A stretch of DNA of 64,000 nucleotides, from NCBI GenBank assembly GCA_023396255.1, contig JAEWWU010000004.1:138444-202443 (forward strand), written 5' to 3'. This stretch comes from Bacteroidota bacterium. Its GTDB lineage: Bacteria > Bacteroidota > Bacteroidia > Bacteroidales > Porphyromonadaceae. Numbering within the stretch: the first letter of the stretch is position 1; every line of letters begins with the position of its first letter. Shown piece by piece: positions 25,585 to 33,928 of the stretch. A program made the position numbers and the translations under genes. The notes below the pieces were generated by a model. That model was not told the origin of the DNA. It worked only from the letters and a program-made list of their open reading frames with translations, and did not search any database.

Positions 25585-27009
25585 ATGATGAATAAAACAT
25601 ATATATTTTCGATCCTTTTACTCTTAGGAGGCTTATTGCCTTTAGAGGTTATTGCTCAGGTCAAAGATGTTTCTAAGTGGAACGATCGTGAGGTGCGAAT
25701 TGTTCGTTCTTCCAATGGGAATAAGTTGGATATTTCCTTTTCCATAGAACCTAATCGTAATAATATTTCCTCCCAAGAAGTGGTTTATATACATCCTGTT
25801 TTGTTGAGTCCCGATGGCACGAAGCAAGTGAAACTTGATCCAATTGGCATTGTTGGTAGTGGGCGTCAAAAGGCAATCAATCGTAGCCGTGTACTGGGTA
25901 ATAAGGTCGATCTTCCTGTGGTGAGCAAGCTGCATTCGGCTCAAACAGCATCTATTGATGTACATTATTCCCTTGATTTCGAACGTTGGATGGCATTGAG
26001 TCGTCTCATCTTCTTAGAGGAGGTCTACGGATGCGCCTCGTGTAAGAAACAAGTTGGAAAACGTGATGGGTATAGTGCCAAGATCCGACTATTTTCTCCC
26101 GATGATTATCGTTTTTCATTTGTTGAACCCAAGGCCGTAACCCAAAAACACTATGAAGAGAGTTTTGAAAGCAAAGTAAACTTCGTTGTAGCACGCCACG
26201 AATTGAAGCGTAATTTTAGAAATAATGATCAGGAATTGACTCGCCTGGAGGATTTTGTTAACAAAGCTCTCAAACTCGAGGGAGCAACACTAAACGCTGT
26301 ATATGTGGAAGGCTATGCCTCTCCGGAAGGGGATGAGCGGAGTAATCAAGAGCTTTCGGAGCGTCGTGCCGAAGTTCTTGCAAACTATGTACGCACCAAG
26401 TATCCCGAGGTCAAGCGAGCCCCCCAATTTGCTGTAAAAGGTTTTGGCTCCGACTGGGTTGGACTTCGCAGAGCAGTAGAATCCTCGGACCTCTCTACTA
26501 AGGGCAGTGTTCTTGAAGCTCTTGATAAAAATGTGGGGCACCTTGCTCGTCGCAATGCTTTGATGCAGATCGAAGGAGGAAAGACCTACCAAACCCTTCT
26601 GGATATTTTCTATCCACCATTACGTCGTACAACCTTCCGTATGGGGTACAAGGTACGTCCTTTTACCATTGAAGAACTTCCTCGTATCTATAGCAAGAAA
26701 CCCGAACTTATGAGCAATCAAGAACTTTTCCTTCTTGCACAACAATACGAGAAGCAAGGTAAAAATCCGCTTGAGGTTTATGCAACGGCCTACAAACTTT
26801 ACCCCGACGATTCAATCGCCGCACTCAATTATGCCAATGCGCTCTTGAAGTTTAATAAGGATGAAGCGGTCAAAGCTCTCTTGATATTAGAGCCCCTCAA
26901 GAGTGATCCTCGGTCAGTGCTCCCCCGTGCCATTGCAGAGCAGATGCTCGGACACGATGACATTGCCGAAAAAATCTTGATGCAACAGCAAGCAATGTTG
27001 CCCCAATAA
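25585..27009 (+). CDS. DUF3868/OmpA-like periplasmic or outer-membrane protein
   Basis: A 474-residue exported protein. The signal peptide ends near EVIAQVKD. The N-terminal half (about residues 25-190) resembles DUF3868, beta-rich and with NISSQEVVYIHPVLLSPDG and a CASC pair. The centre (about 240-320) is an OmpA-like domain: VYVEGYASPEGDERSNQELS with RRAEVLANYVRTKYP. The C-terminal third looks like TPR helices (LFLLAQQYEKQGKNPLEVYATAY). Either of the two adjacent ATG codons may be the start. Such proteins accompany DUF3575 genes and Mfa/FimA pilins; a peptidoglycan-linked assembly or anchoring role is an inference. Confidence 0.8.
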   Translation: MMNKTYIFSILLLLGGLLPLEVIAQVKDVSKWNDREVRIVRSSNGNKLDISFSIEPNRNNISSQEVVYIHPVLLSPDGTKQVKLDPIGIVGSGRQKAINRSRVLGNKVDLPVVSKLHSAQTASIDVHYSLDFERWMALSRLIFLEEVYGCASCKKQVGKRDGYSAKIRLFSPDDYRFSFVEPKAVTQKHYEESFESKVNFVVARHELKRNFRNNDQELTRLEDFVNKALKLEGATLNAVYVEGYASPEGDERSNQELSERRAEVLANYVRTKYPEVKRAPQFAVKGFGSDWVGLRRAVESSDLSTKGSVLEALDKNVGHLARRNALMQIEGGKTYQTLLDIFYPPLRRTTFRMGYKVRPFTIEELPRIYSKKPELMSNQELFLLAQQYEKQGKNPLEVYATAYKLYPDDSIAALNYANALLKFNKDEAVKALLILEPLKSDPRSVLPRAIAEQMLGHDDIAEKILMQQQAMLPQ

Positions 27010-27080
27010 AAGGAAAGATTATCTGAATAAGAAAAAAGATAGATATACAAACACGTATTTATAAAGTAAAAAAGAAAATT

Positions 27081-28619
27081 ATGAAATTGAACAAAATGTT
27101 TTTAGGAGGTCTTGTTGCGCTCGGTCTACTGGCTTCCTGCAAAGGCAAAGAGCCGAATGGACAGGTTGATGCCTCTCAAGGATCTACCTACATGTCCCTC
27201 AGTGTGAATCTCGGAGAATCTCTCCGTGCGGAAGAGGGCGATTACAATCCTATGGGAGATTGGGAAGGTCGTGATAAAATCAATACCGTTGACGTCTTCG
27301 TTCTTTCTGAAGGGGAGAATGAAGTTAAGCACTTTGCACAGGCAACTGTCAAAGGACAACCTTCTGCAGGCAAGGATGGAATTTATAGTTTGACTCCGTG
27401 GAAAACAACCCCGGGAAATAAGATCATCTATGTTGTAGTGAATGGAGCAACAGATGTCATTGATAAACTCAAGGCCGCCACACCTACTAATTTTGCCACA
27501 AAATATGCAGAAGTATTAACTGACTTCGCGGGCAACGGTGTTGCTGAAAAGTATGCCAAGACAGAAACATCCGGTTCCGATAAGAAAGATATAATTACAA
27601 TGACCGGTGCTCCCGCTTCCATAGCTGTTGTTGATGGTGTTACTCTAGCACAAGCAGAAGCAGGACAGAATACTGCTAAAATAAGTGTTCGCCGTATAGC
27701 AGCACTTGTTGCAACAACAGTCAGCAAGTCTATAAAAGAAAGTGGTTTCAAAATCAAAAGAGGTGAAGGGGCTTCTCAAAAAACAATAGGAAGCCTCAAG
27801 GACGTAAAGTGGACGGTTGCGCAATTCGAGAAGACCGCAAAACTTTATGAAGCAGAAGTTAGCCACAAGAAAATCCAAACGCCTAGTTGGCAGTATGTGA
27901 CAAACGATAATAATGCCTATAATAGTGGTACAGATGGAGCTAAAGATAAATATGACTACTCTCTGTTAAAGCAAGAAAACGATCTTGCTGCATTTGAGAG
28001 AACTGGCTCCGATATAGAAAAAATAAGAGCGATTGTTAGCAATGCGACTATGAAGTTTATTTCGGAAACAACCCATGCATTTGCAGATGCTCCTGGAGAA
28101 ACAAGCTATCGTCGCGGCAATACTCCCTACATAATGGTTACCGCCACATTTGTTCCGGAAAAAACAGAGATGGCTGAGGGAGAAGAATATCAAGCGGACC
28201 AAGATATTCATTATGGGACGATTGATGGAAAGTTCTATATGAATGTGGAAAATGCAAAAAAGAACAACAAGATTACAGCAGATTCCTCCTCTAAAAAAGA
28301 TGGTGTGATTACCTTTAAGAAAGGTAAGATGTATTACTTCGCTTGGTTAAACCCTGATACAACCGTGCCCACTACTTGGCGCCACTCTCCTGTTGTTCGT
28401 AACAACTTTTACCATGTGAATGTGGCTGGCTTCAACAAGCTCGGATTCTCGGGTAACCCATACAACCCCACTACTCCTCCGGGTGGTGGAGAGGATGAGC
28501 CAGATCCAGATGATCCCACTCCTGATCCCAAAGATCCTATCACAGACAAGGAGACCTATATGACTACGGAAATCACCGTAATTAACTGGGGTGTTCACTC
28601 TTACGATGTTAATTTCTAA
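27081..28619 (+). CDS. mfa1: Minor-type fimbrial major subunit Mfa1
   Basis: Shaft pilin of the short fimbriae, 512 residues, made as a lipoprotein. The N-terminus MKLNKMFLGG is nearly that of P. gingivalis Mfa1, with lipobox LASC and lipidated C20. Arg49-Ala50 (SLRAEEGDYNP) stands where the P. gingivalis protein is cut by an Arg-specific gingipain before donor-strand assembly. Other matching parts are KHYDYS-like DKYDYSLL, SETTHAFAD, YAWLNP-like YFAWLNPDTTVPTTW, RNNFYHVNVAGF and GFSGNPYNPT. A Pro/Asp-rich linker leads to the C-terminal strand ITVINWGVHSYDVNF that would be the donor strand. It probably dominates expression in the locus. Confidence 0.93.
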   Translation: MKLNKMFLGGLVALGLLASCKGKEPNGQVDASQGSTYMSLSVNLGESLRAEEGDYNPMGDWEGRDKINTVDVFVLSEGENEVKHFAQATVKGQPSAGKDGIYSLTPWKTTPGNKIIYVVVNGATDVIDKLKAATPTNFATKYAEVLTDFAGNGVAEKYAKTETSGSDKKDIITMTGAPASIAVVDGVTLAQAEAGQNTAKISVRRIAALVATTVSKSIKESGFKIKRGEGASQKTIGSLKDVKWTVAQFEKTAKLYEAEVSHKKIQTPSWQYVTNDNNAYNSGTDGAKDKYDYSLLKQENDLAAFERTGSDIEKIRAIVSNATMKFISETTHAFADAPGETSYRRGNTPYIMVTATFVPEKTEMAEGEEYQADQDIHYGTIDGKFYMNVENAKKNNKITADSSSKKDGVITFKKGKMYYFAWLNPDTTVPTTWRHSPVVRNNFYHVNVAGFNKLGFSGNPYNPTTPPGGGEDEPDPDDPTPDPKDPITDKETYMTTEITVINWGVHSYDVNF

Positions 28620-28663
28620 TCATCGGTTTAGAAAAACTCAAAACAATTCCATAAAATAAAAAG

Positions 28664-28707
28664 AAGAAGAGAGAGCATTGCTCTATCCCAAGCGCAGTGC
28701 TCTCTTC
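28664..28707 (+). other. Intercistronic hairpin between mfa1 and mfa2
   Basis: AGAGAGCATTGC (28670-28681) pairs over 12 positions with GCAGTGCTCTCT (28694-28705), with one G-U, around a 12-base loop. No T tract follows, so it is more likely a processing or mRNA-stability element, or a weak attenuator, than a full terminator. Confidence 0.6.
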
Positions 28708-28737
28708 CCCCTAATTATAAATTATCTATACTGCACA

Positions 28738-29688
28738 ATGAAACAGTTTAAGCATACGCGATACTACTTCCTCATTTTGTTCGTAGTAATGGTCTCATTC
28801 ATCTCCTGCAAACAGTACATATACGATAATATGAGTGCCTGTTTTAGAGGAGTCTATATCAATATCTATGAGCAAACTGAATGTGAGACAGAAGCCTCTT
28901 ACCCCTCTGTCCCCGTTGTGCATGTGTATGCATTTGATGACAACGATTTACTCGTTTCGGTACACAAAGAGATTGCTCCACAGCTATCTAAGGAGTATGA
29001 ACTCTTCGTTCCAACTCCTCGGCCGGGTGTCTATTCGTTTATCACTTGGGCGGGTATTGATGAGAATTTTTATAACCTATCTTCCCTTACTGTAGGGAAA
29101 ACAACAAAGAAAGACCTTTTGCTATCACTCAAAGAGCAAAGTGCCAAAGCGGTAGCCCTGACGAATCAAAGACTTTACATAGGCTCTACCCCCATCGTAC
29201 ATATTGGAGAGCAAGAAAAGTTTTTTGCACACACCAAATCCAATCTTAGAGAAATTACCAATCGTATCAAAGTTACGGTAGAGGGAATAGAAAATCCCAA
29301 AGATTACTCCATAGAAATGAGTACCAACAATGGGAGCTACTCCCTTTTGGGCAATATCATTCCCAATCATCCGTTGGCTTACCCCACCACTGTTTATTAT
29401 CCCGCAGATAGCACTTTGGCTGCCAACTTTACCACGCTCAAATTGGAGAGTGGGCGCAACAGCACCCTCGTAGTACGACGACTGTCGGACGGAGAAGAGG
29501 CTTTTAGAGAAGAGCTTATTGGAACAATCCTTTTAAGCCCAAGTGCAGAAAATATAAATCTGAGATGTCTTAATGATTTTCACATAAAGCTTAAGATGCG
29601 CAAATGCAATTGTCCCGGAGGATATATGGCAGCAGAGCTTTGGATCAATGATTGGCTCATACATAGCTATGACATTATTTTCGGTTGA
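28738..29688 (+). CDS. mfa2: Fimbrial anchor/length regulator Mfa2
   Basis: A 316-residue lipoprotein with lipobox FISC and lipidated C24. After it, KQYIYDNMSACFRGVYINIY and EQTECETEASYP match my recollection of P. gingivalis Mfa2, which anchors the short fimbriae in the outer membrane and limits their length. HVYAFDDNDLLV and a C-terminal WINDWLIHSYDIIFG give the two beta-sandwich halves of the FimB/Mfa2 family. I use ATG 28738; the frame is open 20 codons further up but that part overlaps the hairpin. It directly follows mfa1. Confidence 0.88.
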   Translation: MKQFKHTRYYFLILFVVMVSFISCKQYIYDNMSACFRGVYINIYEQTECETEASYPSVPVVHVYAFDDNDLLVSVHKEIAPQLSKEYELFVPTPRPGVYSFITWAGIDENFYNLSSLTVGKTTKKDLLLSLKEQSAKAVALTNQRLYIGSTPIVHIGEQEKFFAHTKSNLREITNRIKVTVEGIENPKDYSIEMSTNNGSYSLLGNIIPNHPLAYPTTVYYPADSTLAANFTTLKLESGRNSTLVVRRLSDGEEAFREELIGTILLSPSAENINLRCLNDFHIKLKMRKCNCPGGYMAAELWINDWLIHSYDIIFG

Positions 29689-29827
29689 ATGCTTATAACC
29701 GATTAAAGAGATATTACCTCCTCCCCAAACAACAATAAAAACTCTCTGTTTTTGATAAGGTTTTTCTGTAATCTTTTAGAGTTTTGGGCTTTTTGAGGTT
29801 ATTTGTCACACTGAAAGTAAAAACCAT

Positions 29828-31366
29828 ATGAAAGAGGATCAACACCATATCATATATAAACTCCTCACCGGGGTTGCCCTTTCTTTTCTCTTGTGGGGGA
29901 CTTCTTGTACACCCCAAAAAGAAGAACCACAACCCAAGGGAGTCACGTATATAGAGGCTTCTCTGTTGAGCGGTTCTATCAATCAAGACAACTTGCTGTT
30001 CGAAGACAAAGTTGATAATGTAACTATGCTTGTCTTCCCCTCTGCGAGGGCAGAGCGCAGTGCTTATGTCCGTGTCGATGCAGCAAAAGGAGATGTTACC
30101 AAAATTCCTGCTACCAAAGTGGCACAAGGAGTCAATGACATCTATTTTATTGCCAATGTCTCCGAAAGTGAACTCAGCGGATTGCTCACAAGAGGGCAAA
30201 TAGAGGATTTCCTCAAAAAGAAGGTTACATTCGCAACAGCAACAACCTCTCCAGGACTTCCTATGGCTCGCGTGTATCGCAACCAGATAATTGGTGCCGG
30301 GACAAAGGAAAACCCATTCTCTTTCAAACCGGTTGTCGAAGGTTCTACACCATTTGCCCCTGTAAGTAATTTTGAGGTAACCAAACTCAAAGTCACAGAT
30401 GTTAGGGAAAAAGTCGGCTTGGTTCGTTCTTGTGCCAAAATTTCTGTCACTCTCTCCGGAGAAGGGGTTAAGGATGTTTCAAACGTAGAGTGCTATAACG
30501 TAGTCGAGCAGTTTTCTTTTGCTCAACTTCCCGAAACGAGCTCCTATGAATTGAAACCTTCCCCGGTTCGTTTTGACCTTGCACCAATGCCTTTGGCTTC
30601 TCAGTCTCGTAAAGGCCATATCTACGTTCCGGAACATCTTTTCCACTCTCCTATGCCATCGTGGTCTGAGGCAGATTCAAAACAAAAGATTACGTACATA
30701 AAGCTGCAAACCAAAGGAGGTCGAGAGCTACTTATCCCCATTGCACACAATGCTTTGGAGTCGATTGAAACGGGAGGAACTTACTTAGATTTTGTAACTG
30801 GTGTCAAGCTCGGAAAAGATGGAGCTAAGCCGGACTACAATATAATTCGCAATATGCACTATTCTCTAAACATCAATGTATCGGCCGATGCCGGAAAGAT
30901 TGATGTAAGCCTCCAAGTAATGCCCTGGACTCTGATCACATCCGAGTTCTCTTATGCACGACCCAAGTACTCAATAACGGTATCTACTACAAAAGAATCT
31001 AATGTATTGAATAGCCGTATTGGAGATGACCTACTTTTACATAATGGAGATGCGGCAACCATTACTTTTTCCATTGAAGAGCCCAAGGGTGCCGTATGGG
31101 CTGCCTCCTTGACCAATGCGCTTCACTACGACCTAACGGGAACGAGAAGTGGTATTGTTGATAAAACATCCCAAACCTATACGATGACCATCAGACCCAA
31201 AGGGCGATTCGACAATACACCCAGATATACTCAATTCTTCATTACAGTCAACGGGCAAGAGATTTTTCTTGGAGACTTGAGTACGGTGGCAGATGCCGAT
31301 AGTAAGGGGCGCTTCATTAATGAGGTGCCCGGAGCCAAACGTTGGCAGTTTAAACAAGTCGAGTAA
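29828..31366 (+). CDS. Fimbrial accessory lipoprotein (Mfa3 position)
   Basis: A 512-residue lipoprotein with lipobox GTSC and C27. Fimbrillin-like features are an early KVDNVTMLVFP strand, FIANVSESEL, RSCAKISVTLSG and HYSLNINVSADAGKIDVSLQVMPW, where the first beta-sandwich ends. The final 120 residues (from about YSITVSTTKES) form a separate beta domain ending in GAKRWQF. The position after mfa2 corresponds to mfa3 in P. gingivalis, a tip/accessory subunit, but the protein is longer than Mfa3 as I recall it, so I give no symbol. It probably caps or links the fibre. Confidence 0.7.
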   Translation: MKEDQHHIIYKLLTGVALSFLLWGTSCTPQKEEPQPKGVTYIEASLLSGSINQDNLLFEDKVDNVTMLVFPSARAERSAYVRVDAAKGDVTKIPATKVAQGVNDIYFIANVSESELSGLLTRGQIEDFLKKKVTFATATTSPGLPMARVYRNQIIGAGTKENPFSFKPVVEGSTPFAPVSNFEVTKLKVTDVREKVGLVRSCAKISVTLSGEGVKDVSNVECYNVVEQFSFAQLPETSSYELKPSPVRFDLAPMPLASQSRKGHIYVPEHLFHSPMPSWSEADSKQKITYIKLQTKGGRELLIPIAHNALESIETGGTYLDFVTGVKLGKDGAKPDYNIIRNMHYSLNINVSADAGKIDVSLQVMPWTLITSEFSYARPKYSITVSTTKESNVLNSRIGDDLLLHNGDAATITFSIEEPKGAVWAASLTNALHYDLTGTRSGIVDKTSQTYTMTIRPKGRFDNTPRYTQFFITVNGQEIFLGDLSTVADADSKGRFINEVPGAKRWQFKQVE

Positions 31367-31411
31367 CTAAGAGGTTTCTCAACCATACCAACCAGATAAT
31401 TGAATTTTTAT

Positions 31412-33880
31412 ATGAAAAAATATAGTTCAAAATATTCATTCTGTCTATTGATCCTTCTTCTCCTCTCCTCCTGTGCCCCCAAAGAGAGGGAGCCTCAGAC
31501 CTCTAAAGAGGTTCCTAAGGGAATGAAGGCTATTGATTTCTGTTTCTCTATTGCAAATGCGACAGAGAAAAAGGAGATGAGAGCTACTGATACGGGAAAA
31601 CTTCAACCACGCTCTTCTTGGGGTAGTTCATTACTTAGGGCTGTAGAAGATGGAGATCGTGATCAAGAAGCTTACACACCCAACCAATTGAATGAAAACA
31701 AGATAGAAAGAATTGATATTTTTCTAATTAGAGAAACTCCTTCCCTTTTTAAGCATTTCCCGGATACCTCTGTAGAACGCTTATCCATACCTTCATCCGG
31801 TAATAACACTTACAAGGTTAGAGTATTGATCCCATATAGTGATCTTAGTGCATATCAAGGCAATGACTTCAAAATTATAGTGGTGGCCAACGCTAAGGAA
31901 ACCTTATTCTCCTCCGGTGTCAATTCTCTTGAAGATCTAAAAAGAAAAATACAGGAAGACGAACTAAATCTTTTAGAGGATGGCGTCACTCCGAAAGCTC
32001 AACCCTGTTTCTTGATGGATGGAATCGGAACTACCGGAACCGTGCGATTTAGAGAGAATCTCTATACCGTAACAGCTCCTATATCTCTGTATAGAGCTGC
32101 GGCAAAGATTCGTTTGCGTATGCCACAGGAATTAGTAATTTTCGACCATCAGAATGGGAAGAAAACGCAATATCATCTACAAGGAAATCTTCAAGTTAAG
32201 TTGGTTTCTTACACAAACAAGACTTCTCTTCTAAGAGATAATCCTTATCAGGTACAAGACGGAGAATGGAAATCTACCCCTTACAGAGAGATGACTTTGA
32301 AGACACTCCCTGCTCGCGAAGGAAGTAGCAACACCTCTTTTTTGGCAGCATTTCCTTTCTATGCCTACGAAAGCTTATGGAATGAGTCTGGAAATATTCG
32401 AGAAGCTCACCTTATTGTAAAAGCAAAGCTACGCCCTGAGGGAGCCAATGCTTCAGATCAAGGGAGAGACTATTTCTACCGTATTCCGTTGAATTATGCC
32501 AAACCTATAACCGGTGTTGATGCCAAGAAATTGCATCGCATTGAGCGTAATCATCTATATGATATACTTTCGAATATAGAGGTTTTGGGAAGCCTTAGCG
32601 AAAACGAACCCGTTGATATCTCTTCGTATGCAGCAGTACAGCCTTGGAACACTCCCGACCGTGTCGATGGGGCTCTCACCGAGGCTCACTATTTATTGGT
32701 CAGAGAAAAAATGCCAAAAATCCTCAACGTTGCGGACTATTCAATAGACTATGCCTCCGATATGCCTGTAAGGGTAGAGATCCAAGAGGTTTACTACGAG
32801 TACTATGAGTCCAATGGTACGTACAAGAAGATTGAGGAAGATTACAATCGTACAATCATCGTACCCACAGAACCCCATACAGGAGGGAAGATCAACATAC
32901 ACCACGAAGTGCCGAAGAACTACTTACCCCTCTATATTACCTTTAAGGTAAAGCAGATAGGAGGTCTACTTGAAGAAACTGTCCGAGCTGTCCAGTACCC
33001 CCACCGGTACCTTACCTATGAGAAATCTCCGGGACTTTCCGGTGGAAAGAGTTTTGATGAATGGGGACGAGAAATCTTTGCCGACTTTAGGTATCATACG
33101 GGCTTTGGAAGTATTCCCGATGCACTGGGGGTACAAAAGAATGATATCCTAACGAAGATCACCACGCTTGTGCCTGAGCCGGGGGAAAAGATTGGAAAAC
33201 CTCTTGATCCCTCTGCTCCAGGGAATACAAGTACCGACGCGGCAGCGGGTGAGCTTATCTCTCCGGAGTTTATGATGGCGACCCAATATGGAGTCTCAGC
33301 GAGTGTGCCTCAGTACCAATCTTTTGGTCTTGAGGGGTGGGCTACACCTAGTCTCACCTATGAGGCTGGTTACGGCCCCACGTCTGAACGCTTCAAACCC
33401 GAAAGTCCTTACTATAGCTATTGGTATGGTCACATTTATGAGCGACGACAGCAGTCTCTCTATAGAAACTATTCCTCAGCGGGAGAGCGTGCCAAGAGGT
33501 ACTTTGAGGGAGAGTATGGAGCTAATGGAGTGTACGTCGAACATTATCGTACAGCGGAGAGATATGCAGATGGGTCTGTAGTTTATGTAGATGGAAGAAC
33601 CAGAGCAGTAAATGCCTCCAGAACGATCCGAAAGAAATTTGCGAACGATGGGCATTGGCGTATCCCTACGGCTGCAGAGCTGAGGGTAGTAGCCAAGATA
33701 CAAGCCGACCCGAATACCCCGGTCAAAGATCTCCTACGAGGGCAGATCTATTGGTGTGCAGAGACAGGCTACGGAGTGTATGTACAGGATCCGGATAAAA
33801 TTTATCCCAAAAGAACACCATACAGTAACACTACTAATGTTCGTTTGGTATTTGATACTTGGCAGTTTTCGGAAGAGTAA
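31412..33880 (+). CDS. Large fimbrial tip-type lipoprotein with C-terminal WRIPT domain
   Basis: An 822-residue lipoprotein (lipobox LSSC, C21). ATG 31412 is chosen over an in-frame TTG at 31400 because the signal peptide begins there. The N-terminal 400 residues look fimbrillin-like (IERIDIFLI, FKIIVVANAKETLF, YRAAAKIRLRMP, RIERNHLYDILSNIEV). A middle region has long strand-rich segments. The last 130 residues, with GHWRIPTAAELRVVAKIQ and IYWCAETGYGVYV, resemble the Fib_succ_major or formylglycine-enzyme-like fold that Bacteroidetes often place at adhesin tips. It is therefore a candidate tip adhesin; the receptor is unknown. Confidence 0.68.
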   Translation: MKKYSSKYSFCLLILLLLSSCAPKEREPQTSKEVPKGMKAIDFCFSIANATEKKEMRATDTGKLQPRSSWGSSLLRAVEDGDRDQEAYTPNQLNENKIERIDIFLIRETPSLFKHFPDTSVERLSIPSSGNNTYKVRVLIPYSDLSAYQGNDFKIIVVANAKETLFSSGVNSLEDLKRKIQEDELNLLEDGVTPKAQPCFLMDGIGTTGTVRFRENLYTVTAPISLYRAAAKIRLRMPQELVIFDHQNGKKTQYHLQGNLQVKLVSYTNKTSLLRDNPYQVQDGEWKSTPYREMTLKTLPAREGSSNTSFLAAFPFYAYESLWNESGNIREAHLIVKAKLRPEGANASDQGRDYFYRIPLNYAKPITGVDAKKLHRIERNHLYDILSNIEVLGSLSENEPVDISSYAAVQPWNTPDRVDGALTEAHYLLVREKMPKILNVADYSIDYASDMPVRVEIQEVYYEYYESNGTYKKIEEDYNRTIIVPTEPHTGGKINIHHEVPKNYLPLYITFKVKQIGGLLEETVRAVQYPHRYLTYEKSPGLSGGKSFDEWGREIFADFRYHTGFGSIPDALGVQKNDILTKITTLVPEPGEKIGKPLDPSAPGNTSTDAAAGELISPEFMMATQYGVSASVPQYQSFGLEGWATPSLTYEAGYGPTSERFKPESPYYSYWYGHIYERRQQSLYRNYSSAGERAKRYFEGEYGANGVYVEHYRTAERYADGSVVYVDGRTRAVNASRTIRKKFANDGHWRIPTAAELRVVAKIQADPNTPVKDLLRGQIYWCAETGYGVYVQDPDKIYPKRTPYSNTTNVRLVFDTWQFSEE

Positions 33881-33928
33881 GGAGATATATTTGGCATTAC
33901 TTCTGATAATATTAATAGGCTCGTAATT

